64,000 nt of DNA from Typha latifolia. Its lineage: Eukaryota; Streptophyta; Magnoliopsida; Poales; Typhaceae. This document shows positions 12,909 through 26,498 of this stretch, in pieces (within the stretch, counting starts at the first letter, position 1; the number at the start of each line of letters is the position of its first letter). The notes under the pieces were generated by a model, which saw only the letters and a list, made by a program, of their open reading frames with translations, was not told the origin of the DNA and searched no databases. The stretch spans positions 11,780,001 to 11,844,000 of the forward strand of contig CM034103.1 of NCBI GenBank assembly GCA_019914945.1, in the 5' to 3' direction. The translations under genes were made by a program, and so were the position numbers.

Positions 12909-14576
12909 TGCCTAATGAACTAAAACTCTGTTTTGTAAAGTACATGTCAATTGCTTCATAATTTCCATCAATACATCCGTGTAGAGAAACTTGATTATTT
13001 GTTACAGTTCATATGCTAGAAGATCATTTCAAATCCATAGCAGTTCGAAGTGAGAGGCTAATGAGTCATGGCCATCCAAATTGTGAAATAAGATGACGCT
13101 TATGTCATCATAAAGGTCTCCTATTGTCATCTTTGTGCTTTGGAGGGTGTCCTTGTCTATCTGTCCAACACATATATTGCCATCATTGTTGACATGTAAG
13201 AGAAGACTCTTGATTAGTTCATATCTGGATAATATGTGGAATTTTATCTACCTAATTTTTTGATTGGATGAAGATTGCTGTTTTATGATAAATGCTTTCG
13301 GCTGTTGCAATGGCAAATGCTTGAGGTCTTCATGAAATGCCAACATGCTGCAGACTAAGAATCATGGCATAGAATTTTGTTGATGCCTTCTTTTCTCAAG
13401 AAAGAAATAGTTATGCTTTCTGAAAGGGGTTTGTACTCATAATGCAGCTAGAGAAACTTAACTATAGCCAAACATAATTCATCTTGCTGAGTAAGGTAGG
13501 AAGATGCATGTCAGGTACCAAGCATCAGGTCCTCATCTTCAACTGCCCAGTAGTTCATGGATGTGTGGATTTATGTATGAAAAGTTGCTTCAATGCATTG
13601 GCTAACAAGTTTATTATGTGACGTGATGTGCACTAGCTGCAATTGTTATGTCATTCATATATGGTAATGTTGCAGGTATGGTTGTTTATTCAGTAGTTTG
13701 CTCAAGATGATTAATGGTTCAGATCCACTTCAAACTTATGCCTTTAGGAGCAGCAGGTAAACAAAATAAATGAAATTATTCTTTTGAAAGAGAGCAGCCT
13801 TAATTGTACTCAGATGGTGATTCCTTGGACAATGATTCTTAATTTGATCATGCTAGCAAATTTTCTTTTTCTTCTTTGCATGGCTCTCAAACTCAAAAGA
13901 AAGGTTCTCTCAAGAAAAGAAAAGAAAAATTCAAAATTCAAAAGACAGGACAAATACTTTGGAAAGTCAACAACTTTTAATAATTGCTTCTACAAATAAA
14001 TACATCATACTGCCTTCTTTTCATTTGTATAAACAAATCTTGTCTCCTAAAGTCAAATTAGAAGGTTTGGTTAACTTATTCTTCATGGCGATGACGACTT
14101 CTCAAAACGGGTCGGATCCAAACATTGAAATCCAAAGCAGAAGCATTCGGCTTTCATTGATGGATGGGTGAGCAGTTAGTGAATACCAATCCAGAAAACC
14201 ATTTTTTATTTAGGGGTAGTGGCCCACCATGTGATTCTAGCATCTTATTAATGTAGTGACATGGATTATTATAAATAGAGAAACCCCACCAATTTAAAAC
14301 ATATGTACCAAGTAATCACCAACTGTGATGGCATTGAATTTTCTTTTTTTTTTTCTATAGTAAATATTTATGAGTTTATATAAAGATTTTAGGATTAACA
14401 CAACATGTGCAGGATAATAAAAATATTATTTATGATAATGAAACACGGAATCTATAGGTGGATTTGGGCAGGATTGAATTGGTCTTCTTGAGATATTTAG
14501 ATAGGGAAGAGAATGGAGAAAGTAAAGTGTGGCTGAGTTTATTAACAAACTCTGCCTAAATTTCCACTATTTTCCT
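12909..14576. other. Intergenic spacer between anion transporter and kinase
   Basis: About 1.7 kb between two genes on the same strand. It should hold the 3' UTR of the transporter and the promoter of the kinase. The frames at 13784-13999 and 13959-14171 are AT-rich and show no domain. I see no additional gene. Confidence 0.5.
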
Positions 14577-17500
14577 ATGCAGCTTCCTGGCAATCAGCAG
14601 CTCAGCTTTAGCCATGGTGGAGAAGATTCTGGCATCAGCCATGGGCTTCCATTAGATCCTGATATCTCTCAGATATCCAATTTCTCTGCTACCTCTCTGC
14701 AGCTTAACCAGAGAAATCTCCGTGCTTCAAGATCATTGAAGGTTGCAGCCCAAAAAGTTGCAGGAGTCTTCACAACTTGTTTCATTCCTCACCGTCGCAA
14801 ATCCGAGGAAAGGAATGATCAAGGCGGAAGAATCGAAGATTTTGATATCTCTACCGCTTCAAGTAAGCTCAATTTTTCATATTTATATGTTGATGCTATG
14901 TAGTTGTGCTCTCAAATTAAAGTGCATATATATATGTATCAAACAAACTGGAAGTGAATTCCGTATGTGTAGGAGATTTGTAAGAAGAGAAGGATAAGCT
15001 TCAGAATCAATTGTTTTGGGGAGACTTAGATGAAGCTGTTGTCATATTAATATGCTCTTTATTATTTAACATCCACAAGAAGTCTTCTTGCTTGTATGGT
15101 TTTGTTCAGTTCTTTGTTGCAGTAGGCTCCAGTTTCATGACAAGGAGTTGACTTCTGTTCTCTTCGAATATCGAAAATTTCAGTATTCTACTCTGCAGAT
15201 TAATCGATTTTTATCTTTGAATACTTCACAAACATAGCCCTTTATCTATAATATAACTTTTTTTTTAAAACAATCTGCAGCCTCAAAACTATCAACAGTA
15301 AGCAGCAATAGCAGCTATAAATTCAGAAATAGAAGTCATGACAGTTCAAGTAGAACACAGCAACAAACAACAGGATTCTCTGCTGCAGAATTATATAAGG
15401 CTACTTCAAATTTCAGTGACGAAAACAAAATAGGGCAAGGAGGTTTTGGTACAATCTACAAGGCGAAGCTGAAGGATGGGTCTTGCGTTGCTGTAAAGCG
15501 CGCCAAAAAGGTTAGAGTGCGAAGTGTGAACTAATAGATTCTTTTCTCTATGATTTATTTTGATACTAATATTAATGTTAGTATCTTTCACTTGGCAGAA
15601 CATGCATGACAAACACCTGTCTGCAGAATTCATCAGTGAAGTTCAAACACTTTCAAATGTTGAACATTTAAACTTGGTCAGGTTCCTTGGATGTTTGGAA
15701 TGTGACGATGAACGATTAATTGTTGTGGAGTATGTCGGAAATGGAACTCTTCGGGAACACTTAGATGGTAAGTCATGGAATTAGCTGATCAAATGAAGGA
15801 AGAAAGATAAAATAAATTTGGAAAGAGAGCACTATTTAAACGATCAAAGAATCTGAACATAATGATGGAATGTTATGTTATGCAATGCAGGTTCTCGTGG
15901 AGATTCTTTAGAGCTCGCACAACGGCTCAACATTGCGATTGATGTAGCTCATGCTGTCACCTATTTGCATGGATATGCAGGTCATACTCTCCAACTTCAA
16001 CATAGATAGTCACCATTCTCAAGCTTTACCATTAGATGTCCTAATTGCTAAAAAGATAGTAAATCACTCGATCGCAGAGGAAAATTTCCAAGGAATTGGA
16101 TTGCCTCAAGGTTGATTTTTCAAAATAAATGATATGGGCTTCTGTGATTTCTTCTTCATAGGCATTGATTGTGTGATTTAAGGACTGTTACTTAAATTAC
16201 TATAGTGGTTCTATATAACTTTATTAATTGACAACAATAGTACTCCATTAGATTTCTAGTAACCAAAATATTGAGTCCCAAATATATACTGCAAAGTTCA
16301 AACCTCAAAGACAATATAGTGTAGAGAAAGTATGTTTCTATATGTAGTCTTAATCAGTTAGAAAGCAAAATTGATAAGACCAGAAGAATCAAATAAGCTT
16401 TTGGAGATATATAGAGATCAATTAGCAGGAAGTCTTAATAATCTATCCATAGAAAAAAACTCTCAGAATCATAATACAACTTCTAAACAGAGGTACTCAA
16501 AATGCTGAACAAAGTACCATCATAGGAAGGGAAAATAATGGAGCATATCACTGCAAATGTCATAGAATTAGACAAGGTTTTGATGGATGATTATGAACAT
16601 TTCTGACATTCTTCAGAAGGTTCATTTATTCATCAGTGAGTAAAACACTAAAACACAATAACAAAGTAGATTATTTAACCATCCACGGTATCCGTAGATC
16701 GTCAGCAGAGGTTGGGTAGTTTTGCAAAGCGAAAATAAAATTTGGGTGATGCTGCAACATCAAGAGAAAAAAGAAAACCATTTCAGTTTTTGGTGCAAAT
16801 GATCGCTTTTCAAATCACATTTGCCTGTACACATCGTTGCTTCTCCATAGCCACCCCTCACGGTTATTTTTCGGCAACCCCAAGATTTAAGTATATATTA
16901 AATATCCTTAAATGGTTCAGATTTTTAACTTATGCTACAGAAAAATTAATTTAGATGGTATTTAATTTTCTATTTGAACGTATGCATGGCATAGATCACC
17001 CCATCATCCACCGAGACATAAAGGCATCGAACATCCTCCTCACGGATGCATTCCGGGCGAAGGTGGCAGACTTCGGGTTCGCCCGGCTCGCGTCCGACGA
17101 CCCGGAGGTGACCCACGTGTCCACCCAGGTTAAGGGGACCGCCGGGTACGTTGACCCCGAGTACCTCCGCACGTACCAGCTCACCGACAAGAGCGACGTC
17201 TACTCCTTCGGCGTCGTCCTCGTCGAGCTCATCACCGGCCGCCGCCCCATCGAGCGCGGCCGTGACCAAAAAGAACGCCTCACGACTCAATGGGTGAGAC
17301 GTCTCTTCTACCTTATGACAAATATCACAGGGAAATTTACATTTTACAGCATGTATTTTTTATGAATTCATTATTCGCACGCTCTCTTTTTTATATTTAG
17401 ATTTCAAGCCCTCTCATGTTAATAATTTTCCAATATTTTGATGATGAAGAAGAGAAAGTAGTGGATGATCATAGAACATTGATACTTCTTTGCAGGCCAT

Positions 17501-17777
17501 CCGCAAGTTCAAGGAAGGGGATGCAGTGATCGCGATGGACGCGAGGCTGAGGAGGACGCCGGCGTCGATAGCAGCGGTGGAGAAGATGCTAGGTCTGGCG
17601 CAGGAGTGTCTAGCGCCGTCGAGGAGATCGCGGCCGACGATGAAGAAGTGCACCGAGGAGCTTTGGGCAATCCGGAGGGACTACCAGGTGTCAATGGCGG
17701 CGGCTGCTGCTGCCGCCGCCACTCCTGATTCCAGGAAAGAAGTAGACGAGAGAATATGGAAGGAGAAGGGTGTTTGA
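14577..17777 (+). CDS. CRCK: Calmodulin-binding-type receptor-like cytoplasmic kinase (CRCK2/3 class)
   Basis: Exons 14577-14862, 15281-15510, 15599-15767, 15891-15980, 16995-17293 and 17496-17777 give 451 residues. There is no signal peptide or membrane span, so it is a cytoplasmic RLK relative. The N-terminal 125 residues are Ser/Arg-rich. The kinase domain has the Gly loop GQGGFG (146-151), VAVKRAKK with Lys167, HRD at 263-265, DFG in ADFGFARLA (283-285) and the activation segment [11 protein letters not shown]; all catalytic residues are kept, so activity is expected. The combination [34 protein letters not shown] and SMKKC-like RPTMKKCTE is that of the calmodulin-binding CRCK group, Ca2+-linked stress kinases. 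The C-terminus has an alanine run. Intron 4 is about 1.0 kb. Exons 5-6 are much more GC-rich than exons 1-4. The first in-frame ATG within the aligned region was chosen; an upstream in-frame ATG was not found. Confidence 0.92.
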
Positions 17778-18335
17778 GATTGGCATGTACGTACGTGGAA
17801 CTGCATGGCATATAAGACTTGCGTCCAATTCAGATTAGACTTTCTAGCATATAAGACTTACGTCCAATACAGAAATCTTCGATCAAAGCTGTATCACAAA
17901 AATCGCAACATATATTTGTATGTATAACTTGTGTTGAAATTTGTATAGATCGTGATTTGTTCCACCAAGGTTTGACCACTGGCAGGATGAAAGAATCCAG
18001 AATTAGTTATTAAGCCTCAGCAGAAGAGAGAACACGACTACTTATTTGATTTGCAAATCTTACTAAAGAGTAAATATAAAGGCCTTAAGCCGGGCAAACA
18101 TATAAAAGGAAACTGAATCACATTGATATAAGTTATATAACTCAACTAATCGACCTGAATAGAAATCCTGCAAAACAGAGAATGGTTGCCTGCAGTCTCT
18201 TTTGGAGGGAAGTTTAGCCCTCAAATAACCAAAAGACGCATGGAGAGCCAAAATTACATCCTCATTTTTCGACATTACGTGAGAAGAGAAGATTTTTCAC
18301 ATTGCTCAAACTCGAATTCCAAATATTACATGAGA
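17778..18335. other. Tail-to-tail spacer between CRCK and DEX1
   Basis: 558 bp holding both 3' ends. It contains a 25-base imperfect direct repeat (GCATATAAGACTT followed by CGTCCAAT) at about 17808-17833 and 17849-17873. No gene is seen. Confidence 0.6.
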
Positions 18336-21300
18336 TCACAAATCTGTGTTTCGTAAAAACGATGGCAGAGGTGCACCTTCTTGTGGACGGAGAATGACAA
18401 GAACCGCAAACATCCCAAGCATGGGCAGGACAACAAGCCATTTCAGTAACTTATAGTAATGGAGATGGAATGTAAGTGAAAACTCATCAGAGAAATACAG
18501 TCCGTTCTTGTCAACCATCTCCACTAGCACAGTTCCTGTAGTTCTAACAGAAACAGTTGGAAGCTTGATCCGCTGCTTTCCAGGTTGATTGTAGAGCTTA
18601 TTGACCACAATACGTCTCTCTCCTTGGTAATTTCCTGGGACTAGCAGAGTTGTCTGAACGCCAACAAAACGAAAAGAAAGATGTTACAAGATCCATTGAT
18701 GGATCAGTAAAAGAAAAGGAATCACTGAGGAAACAAGAAACGCCTTACAGTAACATTATAAGGCCCTTGGGACCCTGAAGGTATCCTGTACTTGTCCACA
18801 ATGTCAATTTCCACCCAGAAATGTTTTCCTTCTTCGTCTCGGAAGGCTCTAGATGCATGTGACACATAAATCCCTTCACGGTTATATCGGTATGCAGCAT
18901 TATTCCTCCCATGGTTTGGGGATCTCCATTCCTAGAAAAAAGAAAGCAACAATTTACGATACTATAAAGCTCCAGACTTCTCACTACTAAAAAAGGACTT
19001 CAATCCAACTTACTTGCTATTAAGTTGATCCAGATGGAAACTACCATCAGCATCAATTGTATTATAACAAAAAGCTAAATAAAAATAAAAATAACCTTAA
19101 GCGGATGATGTGGCGAGGGTGTGGAAAAGCAAAAGATGTTGCCATTCATTGTAGTAACAATAAGATCGAGGTCATCCCCACCATCAACATTATCAGCCAA
19201 GACCATGCTGTATCTGTCAAGCACAGGGACACATCAACCGGTTCAGCATGGAAGCACAATATGTGTATTTATTCATGATTTATTTAAATATGAATATACA
19301 ACAAAGCTTTCTTAGTTCTGTAGTGGTTCTAACAAAATCAAAGGGAAGCACGTACGAAGTCTCCCCGATGTCAACCACATCTGCACAAGCTGTTGACCCA
19401 TCTATCAAGTACAGATAGCCATCAAAAGAAGTTGTAACAAGGGTCAGTCCCTTTTGTTTATCACCACGTTTGCTGAGATCAAGTAAGAGAACGCGACTCA
19501 TGACCCTTCCATGTGTTCGATATGGAAAAGGACGGATAAATGAACCATCCTTTCCACTAAGAACATATATGTTTCCTGATATTGTAGGGACTACGATTTC
19601 AGTGTGACCATCTCCATTGACATCACCCACAGTTGGACCCTGGTATCATTTGATAATGTCCATCAGATTTGAAAGCTACTATGCAATATGATCATAATTA
19701 GAGATAAAGTAACAATATATAAAGATAATAAATTCCCAAAGGATATTGATGTGTGGTTGCATCTAAAGGCCCACAATAGACGCATTCCACAAAATGAAGT
19801 AATGGCTAGATATATGAATTCCATATATAGAGAGAGGCTGATTTAATTGGGAATTAGTGGAAGAAAAAATCCTACTTTGAGGGATTCTCAATAATTTGCC
19901 AATTCATGCATATGTCAATACTCAATATTCTATAATGAGAAGCTCAACGTTGATCGAGCATCTCACATGTAGGTCCACCTACTAAGCACTCGATTGCTTA
20001 TAGATAGATGCCTTTCCTCTATTAACTGCAAGGCTAAAAATGAATCACAAGTGATCCCACCAGAATACACAGATTAGAAAGCATCAGTATTTGTATTTAC
20101 AGAAGGTGCAGGCTAACACCAATTAAAGATGAAATAAGAGAAAATTGAAGTTCAGATAAGTTCACCAAATAGTGCACCAGCAAAGAGAGTTATGCGCTTT
20201 TAAGTTAAAGATGCCACAAGAGAGGAAGACCAAACAGGAAGGAAAGAGGAGAATATTTGAAAGCAATTAAATTTACCAAGATAGCAACATCATTAAATTT
20301 ACCAAGACAGCAACATCATGTCAACACAATTGGATTTGCTAATTGTGAGCATGACCTGACCACAGCTTACCAAAAAGGGAATTAATCTAGTGCAGATTTG
20401 CAAAGTCACCTATAGACAAATGGTAAGTGCAGATAGGCTTGCCTGTGGAATAAGACTCTTAAGATGCACTTCCCAAATTTCGTCTCCTTGTGCAGTCCAT
20501 GCTACAACATTTCCGTGGGTATCAGTTGTTACTATTTCAACTTTACCATCATCATTAATATCTGCTGCCACAACTGGCGCCTGAATCTCAGCCATCTCAA
20601 GTGGGAACTTGTTCCTCACCTTACCTAGTTACAGTGATACATGAGAGACAAATCAAAACTCCAAAGTAGTAAAATAAGTCATATAGCTGACAAATATGTT
20701 ACTATTAAAAGTTCAAAAATGATCCATTATAAATATCAACATAAAGTCATTCCTCAATTGGGATGTACTGATTGAAAATTTCGTTGATGATAAACTAAAT
20801 CAGATTGCATATAAAGAATAAGAAGAGGTAGAGATTTTGAACATCCAATTATAATTAAACAAATGTATTATAACGACAGGAGATATTGTCGAAGGAATGT
20901 CAGCTAAATATAACAATAAGCATATGTACTGCAACTAGAAAAAGATATAATAGATCACAAATATCTAGGTTCAGTAGAAAAGTGGAGATATGTTACGACG
21001 AAGTAAAGAAAATTACCACGATGATCCAGAATATAAAACAAGCCAACTGAAGTTCCAACAAGAATATCCATATTCCCATCGCCATCCAAATCAACAACAG
21101 CTGGGGAAGAATATATGTAGGCACGATAGGTTCCAGAATCAATACTCAGGTCGAGATCCGCGGTCCATTTAACTTGTTTGGTATCAAGATTGAAAACTAC
21201 AATGCCGTTTGCTACATATTTTTCAATATTGATGCCTCCTAACTCCTTCAGATGTTCTTGGTTATCATAATACCTGTTAATTTGTCAACTAGCAAGTTAC

Positions 21301-24300
21301 TAGAGCACATAGAAAGATGTCAAAGACATAAAGAGCAATGAGTATAATCAAACAGCTAATTTCGGAAGGTAAACTATTGTGTTCTATAAGACTTATCATA
21401 TCAGCACAAAATTACAGTTAGATGAACATATTCAAATGAATTTGATAGCCGAATTGGAAATGAAGTTTAGTCCCTCATAAAGCCATGATCAATTTGTAAT
21501 CAACATGGAGGCAAGTGATGGACTGTAAAGAGAACATCCTAGTTCATGTATGTATTGTCTAAGGAGGAGAGATGCTAGCCTAGCCTTCTTTTTCGAGAAG
21601 GTTGTCTCCAAGACTTACTCTTAACCAAGAGGATGCAAGGGGCAAATGTTACCATTACACCGAGTCACACAGTTACGCCCTATAAGAGATAAAACTTATC
21701 CAAAATAAAAATGTGCTTGGTCAACAGCGGTTAATTCAGGCACTTCTGGTAGTATGCTTCATAACTTCAATATGATAACATATAACATGCAGTTTCCTTA
21801 TCGTTACAACATCAGTTATAGTTCGTGCAGAGTTTCCTATATGTGCGATAAAAATGAGTTCTCATTCTCTAGCAGTCTCTCACAAAATAATCCAGTAAAT
21901 AGTAACTATGTAGATGTTCTAATGGAAAAGAAAAAACTTACTCACGGTCAAAGAAGTAGGATACAGCCACAACCATCTCTTGTATGCCATCATTGTCTAT
22001 GTCTGCAATTACCTGATAAAAATGGGAGAAATCAAAATATTAATTATTCTTCTTAACAAGGCTATATGGACTGTGTTACCATGAAAAATAGATGTCACAT
22101 TACACTTACTGGAGTGCATAGTATGTGTGCATCTATGTTCACATAATCTTCAATTTTCTCGTGTTCCTGTTCTGTCCAGTCTTCATCTCCCCACATGGAC
22201 TCATCAACATAATCATCATAATCATAATGATACTCATCAGCTAGATCTTCTGCATCCCGTAATAAGTCAAAAGACGAATCAGCATCTCCTTCTAGGATCT
22301 CATCATTTTCTACTGTCGCCGTGTGCACCTTACTATCACTGGCATGAGATTCAGAACTGCCCTCATGAGCTCCCTCTTTTTCAGTGTCTTCAAGTAGTCT
22401 TCTCTGAGTAAGCTTTGAGTTTTCTGCCAATATACTTCCAGTGGATATGTTACTTGAAGTGGTAATATTTACATTGTTCAGAAACCCATTGTTTTGTCGT
22501 TCTTGAGCAGCTTCCTGTTCTCTATCCTCCGGATTAGATGCATTTGTGTTGGAGTGGATATCTCCAACTGTTGATGTATTGCTTTGCCCAGATGTGCTTC
22601 CATTCATCCCTGCACAAAAATGCATTGTATGAACGAGCTGTTCATCTATCAAGGTTCTCAATTAATACAAATATGTGCTGCAAGAACCTTATATACAGAT
22701 ATGTAAGAAAAAAGGAAGATAACCAAATGTAACAGGTTTTAGAAAAAGAAACTAAACGCATCCAATTTTTGTACATCATGAAACAAAGATGATCAGAAGA
22801 AACCAAAAATTTCTCTACAGAATACAGGCATTGTAAATATAAAATATCTATTTCAGTAACCAACTAATGCAGATGGCAATGTACTTTATATTTTTCTGTG
22901 TGAAATAGCCAACCAACCAACTGATAAGCCATAGTATCACTTAGGTAGTTGATGATGTAACTTATTTAACATGAAACTACTCAATTCATGTCATCCTTTA
23001 CATTCAAGTTTTGTAATATTTATTTACATTGAGAACAAAAATATGAACTGCCTCGTATAGGAGTATACATCCGAACCTACCCAGAAAATACATTCTTTTG
23101 CAAGACAAACATGTACATAAATACATAAACATATTACACACACCCGCACAAACACACACACACTTGGGCGTATTCTCTATCATAAAGCCAACTCTTAGAT
23201 TGATCATTACCCATAGAGGGCTTTCCAGGCAGTATGCGCTTATTGCTTAATAGCTTAGTCAGAAAAAATTAAATAGATCCTAGCATAAATGATAACCATA
23301 ACAATTGATATACTGACAACATTATTATCACTTACAAGATAAGGAGTCCATAGCAGAAGCTTTCTGACCAACTAAATTATCGTGATCATCCGGAGGAGAA
23401 TGCTCTGCCAGGTTGGGGTATAGGCCAACATACCAATTTTTAAGAACTTTTCTACGAGGAACCTCTAACTTATCCATCATCAAATAGCCTGAAACCCTAT
23501 ATAACAATTAAACCATAAACTATAATTCCAGAACCATCAAGAAATTATCTAGAACTACTTACCTGAAGAAATTAATCACCCCATTGTAAGTGGCCAGGGC
23601 TATTTCTCTTGTACCGTCCTTATCAATATCATACAAAAGTGGGCTAGAATGAACAGTTGATTGATGGAAGGCAGGCCAGCCTGAAAAGAATTGCCATATG
23701 AATGTAAAAGGGACAATATACATTCAGCAAGCAACAGAAGCAAAAGGAGGAAATAACAAAAAATATCTTGGTAGCAATGTAATAACATCTGAAACTTAAG
23801 CATTATTTAAGAAGTGCAAATAGTTATAATAGATTAGTCAGTACTACTATCAAAGATTCCCTACAACAAATGAAGGTAGTAAAGGGTTTCAAACTACACC
23901 AGCTAGTTTATCTCCGTCAGAACCTTCCAGCACTTCCAAGTAATGAACAAATGATGGCACCACTACCTCAAGCTTTCCATCACTAATGCAACAGAGAAAA
24001 GAACAATCCATGTCAGTATACTCATCAGAGAAAAAAGGTTCATATTCCCATGAACCGCTGAGCATGGCAAAAGAAAAGAAGACCGAAATGGAAGTTAAAT
24101 TCATTCAGACAAGATCTAAAATTTTACCAGACAGATTATCTTTAAAATAAAAAAGAACCAAAAAAGTAATGAAGAACAATAGCATAACTCCTTCTATAGC
24201 AACCAAAAAAAGTCAGAAGAGGGAACAAAAAGGTTAAATAACAAGTTAATATCAAAATGTACTTCCATAGCACAAGAGACAAACAAAATGAATGTAGAAA

Positions 24301-26498
24301 TATATCCAAATCATAGGTTTATAAAATGGTAACAAATTTGTGGCTATAGTTCTAAAACATACAAGTTGCATATATCCCAACTCCAAGGAATTTTACCTAT
24401 TGATATCAGCAATGAGAGGAGTAGCATAAATGCTGGAGCTAACTTCAGTCTGCCATCTCAAGTCCACATGCTTTGGGCATTTGCTATTCAACAAAGAGTC
24501 TTCATCGCTACAAGAAACGGAAACATACGACCATCTTTTAGGAAATCTTTGTATTCATGCAAGATAAAAACAACCAGATCATTGGTACTATGTAGTATGC
24601 ACAACTAAACACTGCTTTCGCTGTGGATGCTTGTAATACAGAACAGGCTTTATATCTCAAGGAAAACATATGGGGAAAAAAGTAGGCATATTGTCAAGAT
24701 ATGTCAAAACTAGATAGTAGTAGTGCTTTTAGGTGAAAATAATGTGCACCCTCTCCAAACAAGATAAGAGTGTGCATCTTACATACTTGACACAACTATA
24801 ATCATGATTTCTATACCAACAGGCTGTGATGTTATAAGCTAATGTCGTTATTGTGCATAACTGCATATACCTAATGTAAGATAAGGTCTATCCTTATGCA
24901 TCTCCAGATTCCTGTAAACACTTCCTACAAGCTATTTCTCACAAGTCCAATTTTAACTTTCTTTACAAAGTTCAGCATGCCACCTCCCTCTCCCTCCCTA
25001 AGCAGCTAAGGCTATTCCTTTTCTTTATTTAGTAGTTAACACTTGGTTTGCAGTTTGCACACTTGTATTTGTTTTCTTAGTAACCAACAGTTTCTTTCAT
25101 ATATATTTCCATAGGGAGTGCGAACTAACAGTTTCATGACTAGTATATTTGAAAAGAACCAAGAGAAATTTAGTGGTCTACCCCTGTGCAAACCTCCTTT
25201 CATTTGTTTGAACAAGATGCAGCAATTTTTTTCAAGAAAATAAAAAACACCAACACCATTGACAAAAAGAAATAATACTAATCAGCTAGAGACAACTATT
25301 AAACACAGAGGTAACCACCCAAAATGAAACCGTCATTATCAGCTTTGAGCAACACTTCCTTGTACAGGTCTTATATGATAAGATTGACAGATACCAAATT
25401 TTATCCATATAGACCAAAACCCAAGATTATCAAGAAAAAACATTGCTAAAGTTACCGTGTGATGGGTTCCATTAGGCCCGACTTCATTCAGTTTTAGTTT
25501 TTTGATACAACTTAGACTAGTGCTACTTAATTTGGCCAATTTAGGTTGGCTTTTTAAAAAGAAAAAATAGGGTTAATCTACGTGTGGGAATTGCCACACC
25601 AACTCAGTTGGTTGTTGATCATAGTCAATTTCTAGACTAGTAATGGAAAAATGGACTAACGATAGTCATTAAGCTCTTATTTCCTGTTAGATTCAAATGG
25701 GCCTATTTGTGTTTCTAATCACTTCCAAACTTGATTATTATTGGGTTTTGGTTTATTTCCTAGTTAAGGACCCGAAAAGATTCACCAAGAGCTAATCTAA
25801 GGCTTCACAAGCGATAGAATCATAGATACATGGAATTGAAACCCTAATAGCTGGCCCCACTGTTACTCCACCCCTTACTCTGTTCCACGCGACAAAGAAG
25901 CTCTGTCTCTCTCTTCTATATCTCTTCTTCCTATCTCTGTGCCAAAAAGCCCAACTCCTTTCTCCACCTACAAATGTCCTCCACTATTTCAGGATCGTTG
26001 CGACAACTCAAGTGTATTTTGCTACCTGAAACTTCGCTTCAAAATATTGTTGCTGTCCTATTAGGAACCGTGACATTGACCTTTCCTGAATATCCTTTTC
26101 TATTGAGCCTCAGCCTACTGATTTATTCAACAAAAATTTATCACTACAACAAGTTCGTTTCTTTTCATGTTTGATCAACAAATAAACAACCAAAAAGAGA
26201 GGTCCATTAATAAAATTTATCTCATAAGATCATGAGATCTCATCTGGAACTCAAATGACTCCCACGCATGAACAATAACGACGAATTGAGTACTAAATCC
26301 AACAATATAAAAATAAATGGGTAGAACTTACAAATTGGGATATCCGAGCAAATCATCGCTCGCTTCGCGCTCCCGGAACTTGTTCGTGTTCTTCACTTCC
26401 TCCGGCTTGGAATCGGAGGCACAGATGACCTCCCACGGCGAAGATAGCACAAGCGAGAGGACTAATGCCACAGCGAGAAGGCTCATCGAAGCTTTCAT
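18336..26498 (-). CDS. DEX1: DEX1 (Defective in Exine formation 1), FG-GAP/integrin-alpha-like membrane protein
   Basis: Thirteen exons on the minus strand: 26498-26332, 24507-24397, 23982-23900, 23680-23563, 23496-23336, 22609-22110, 22012-21942, 21273-21017, 20624-20443, 19639-19356, 19213-19096, 18931-18749, 18653-18336. Together they give 850 residues, near the usual length. Residues 1 to about 28 form a signal peptide and 812-833 ([18 protein letters not shown]) a membrane helix, leaving a short cytosolic tail ending LRNTDL. The lumenal part has FG-GAP-like repeats with calcium-type motifs: [47 protein letters not shown] and [12 protein letters not shown]. Exon 6 encodes an acidic, Asn/Ser-rich linker ([17 protein letters not shown]). 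In Arabidopsis DEX1 is needed for primexine and pollen exine patterning. Intron 9 has a GC donor at 20442-20441 (CAG/GCAAGC), and its acceptor restores the conserved [13 protein letters not shown] reading. No break is seen. Confidence 0.95.

Noticed and set aside
16970..17290. Long antisense frames across CRCK exon 5
   Set aside because: The exon is GC-rich, which opens frames on the other strand; the sense frame carries the full kinase motif set.
17509..17811. 100-codon antisense frame over CRCK exon 6
   Set aside because: Shadow of the GC-rich coding exon; Pro/Ser-rich with no domain.
22127..22411. Plus-strand frame opposite DEX1 exon 6
   Set aside because: His/Leu-rich shadow of the acidic linker in DEX1.
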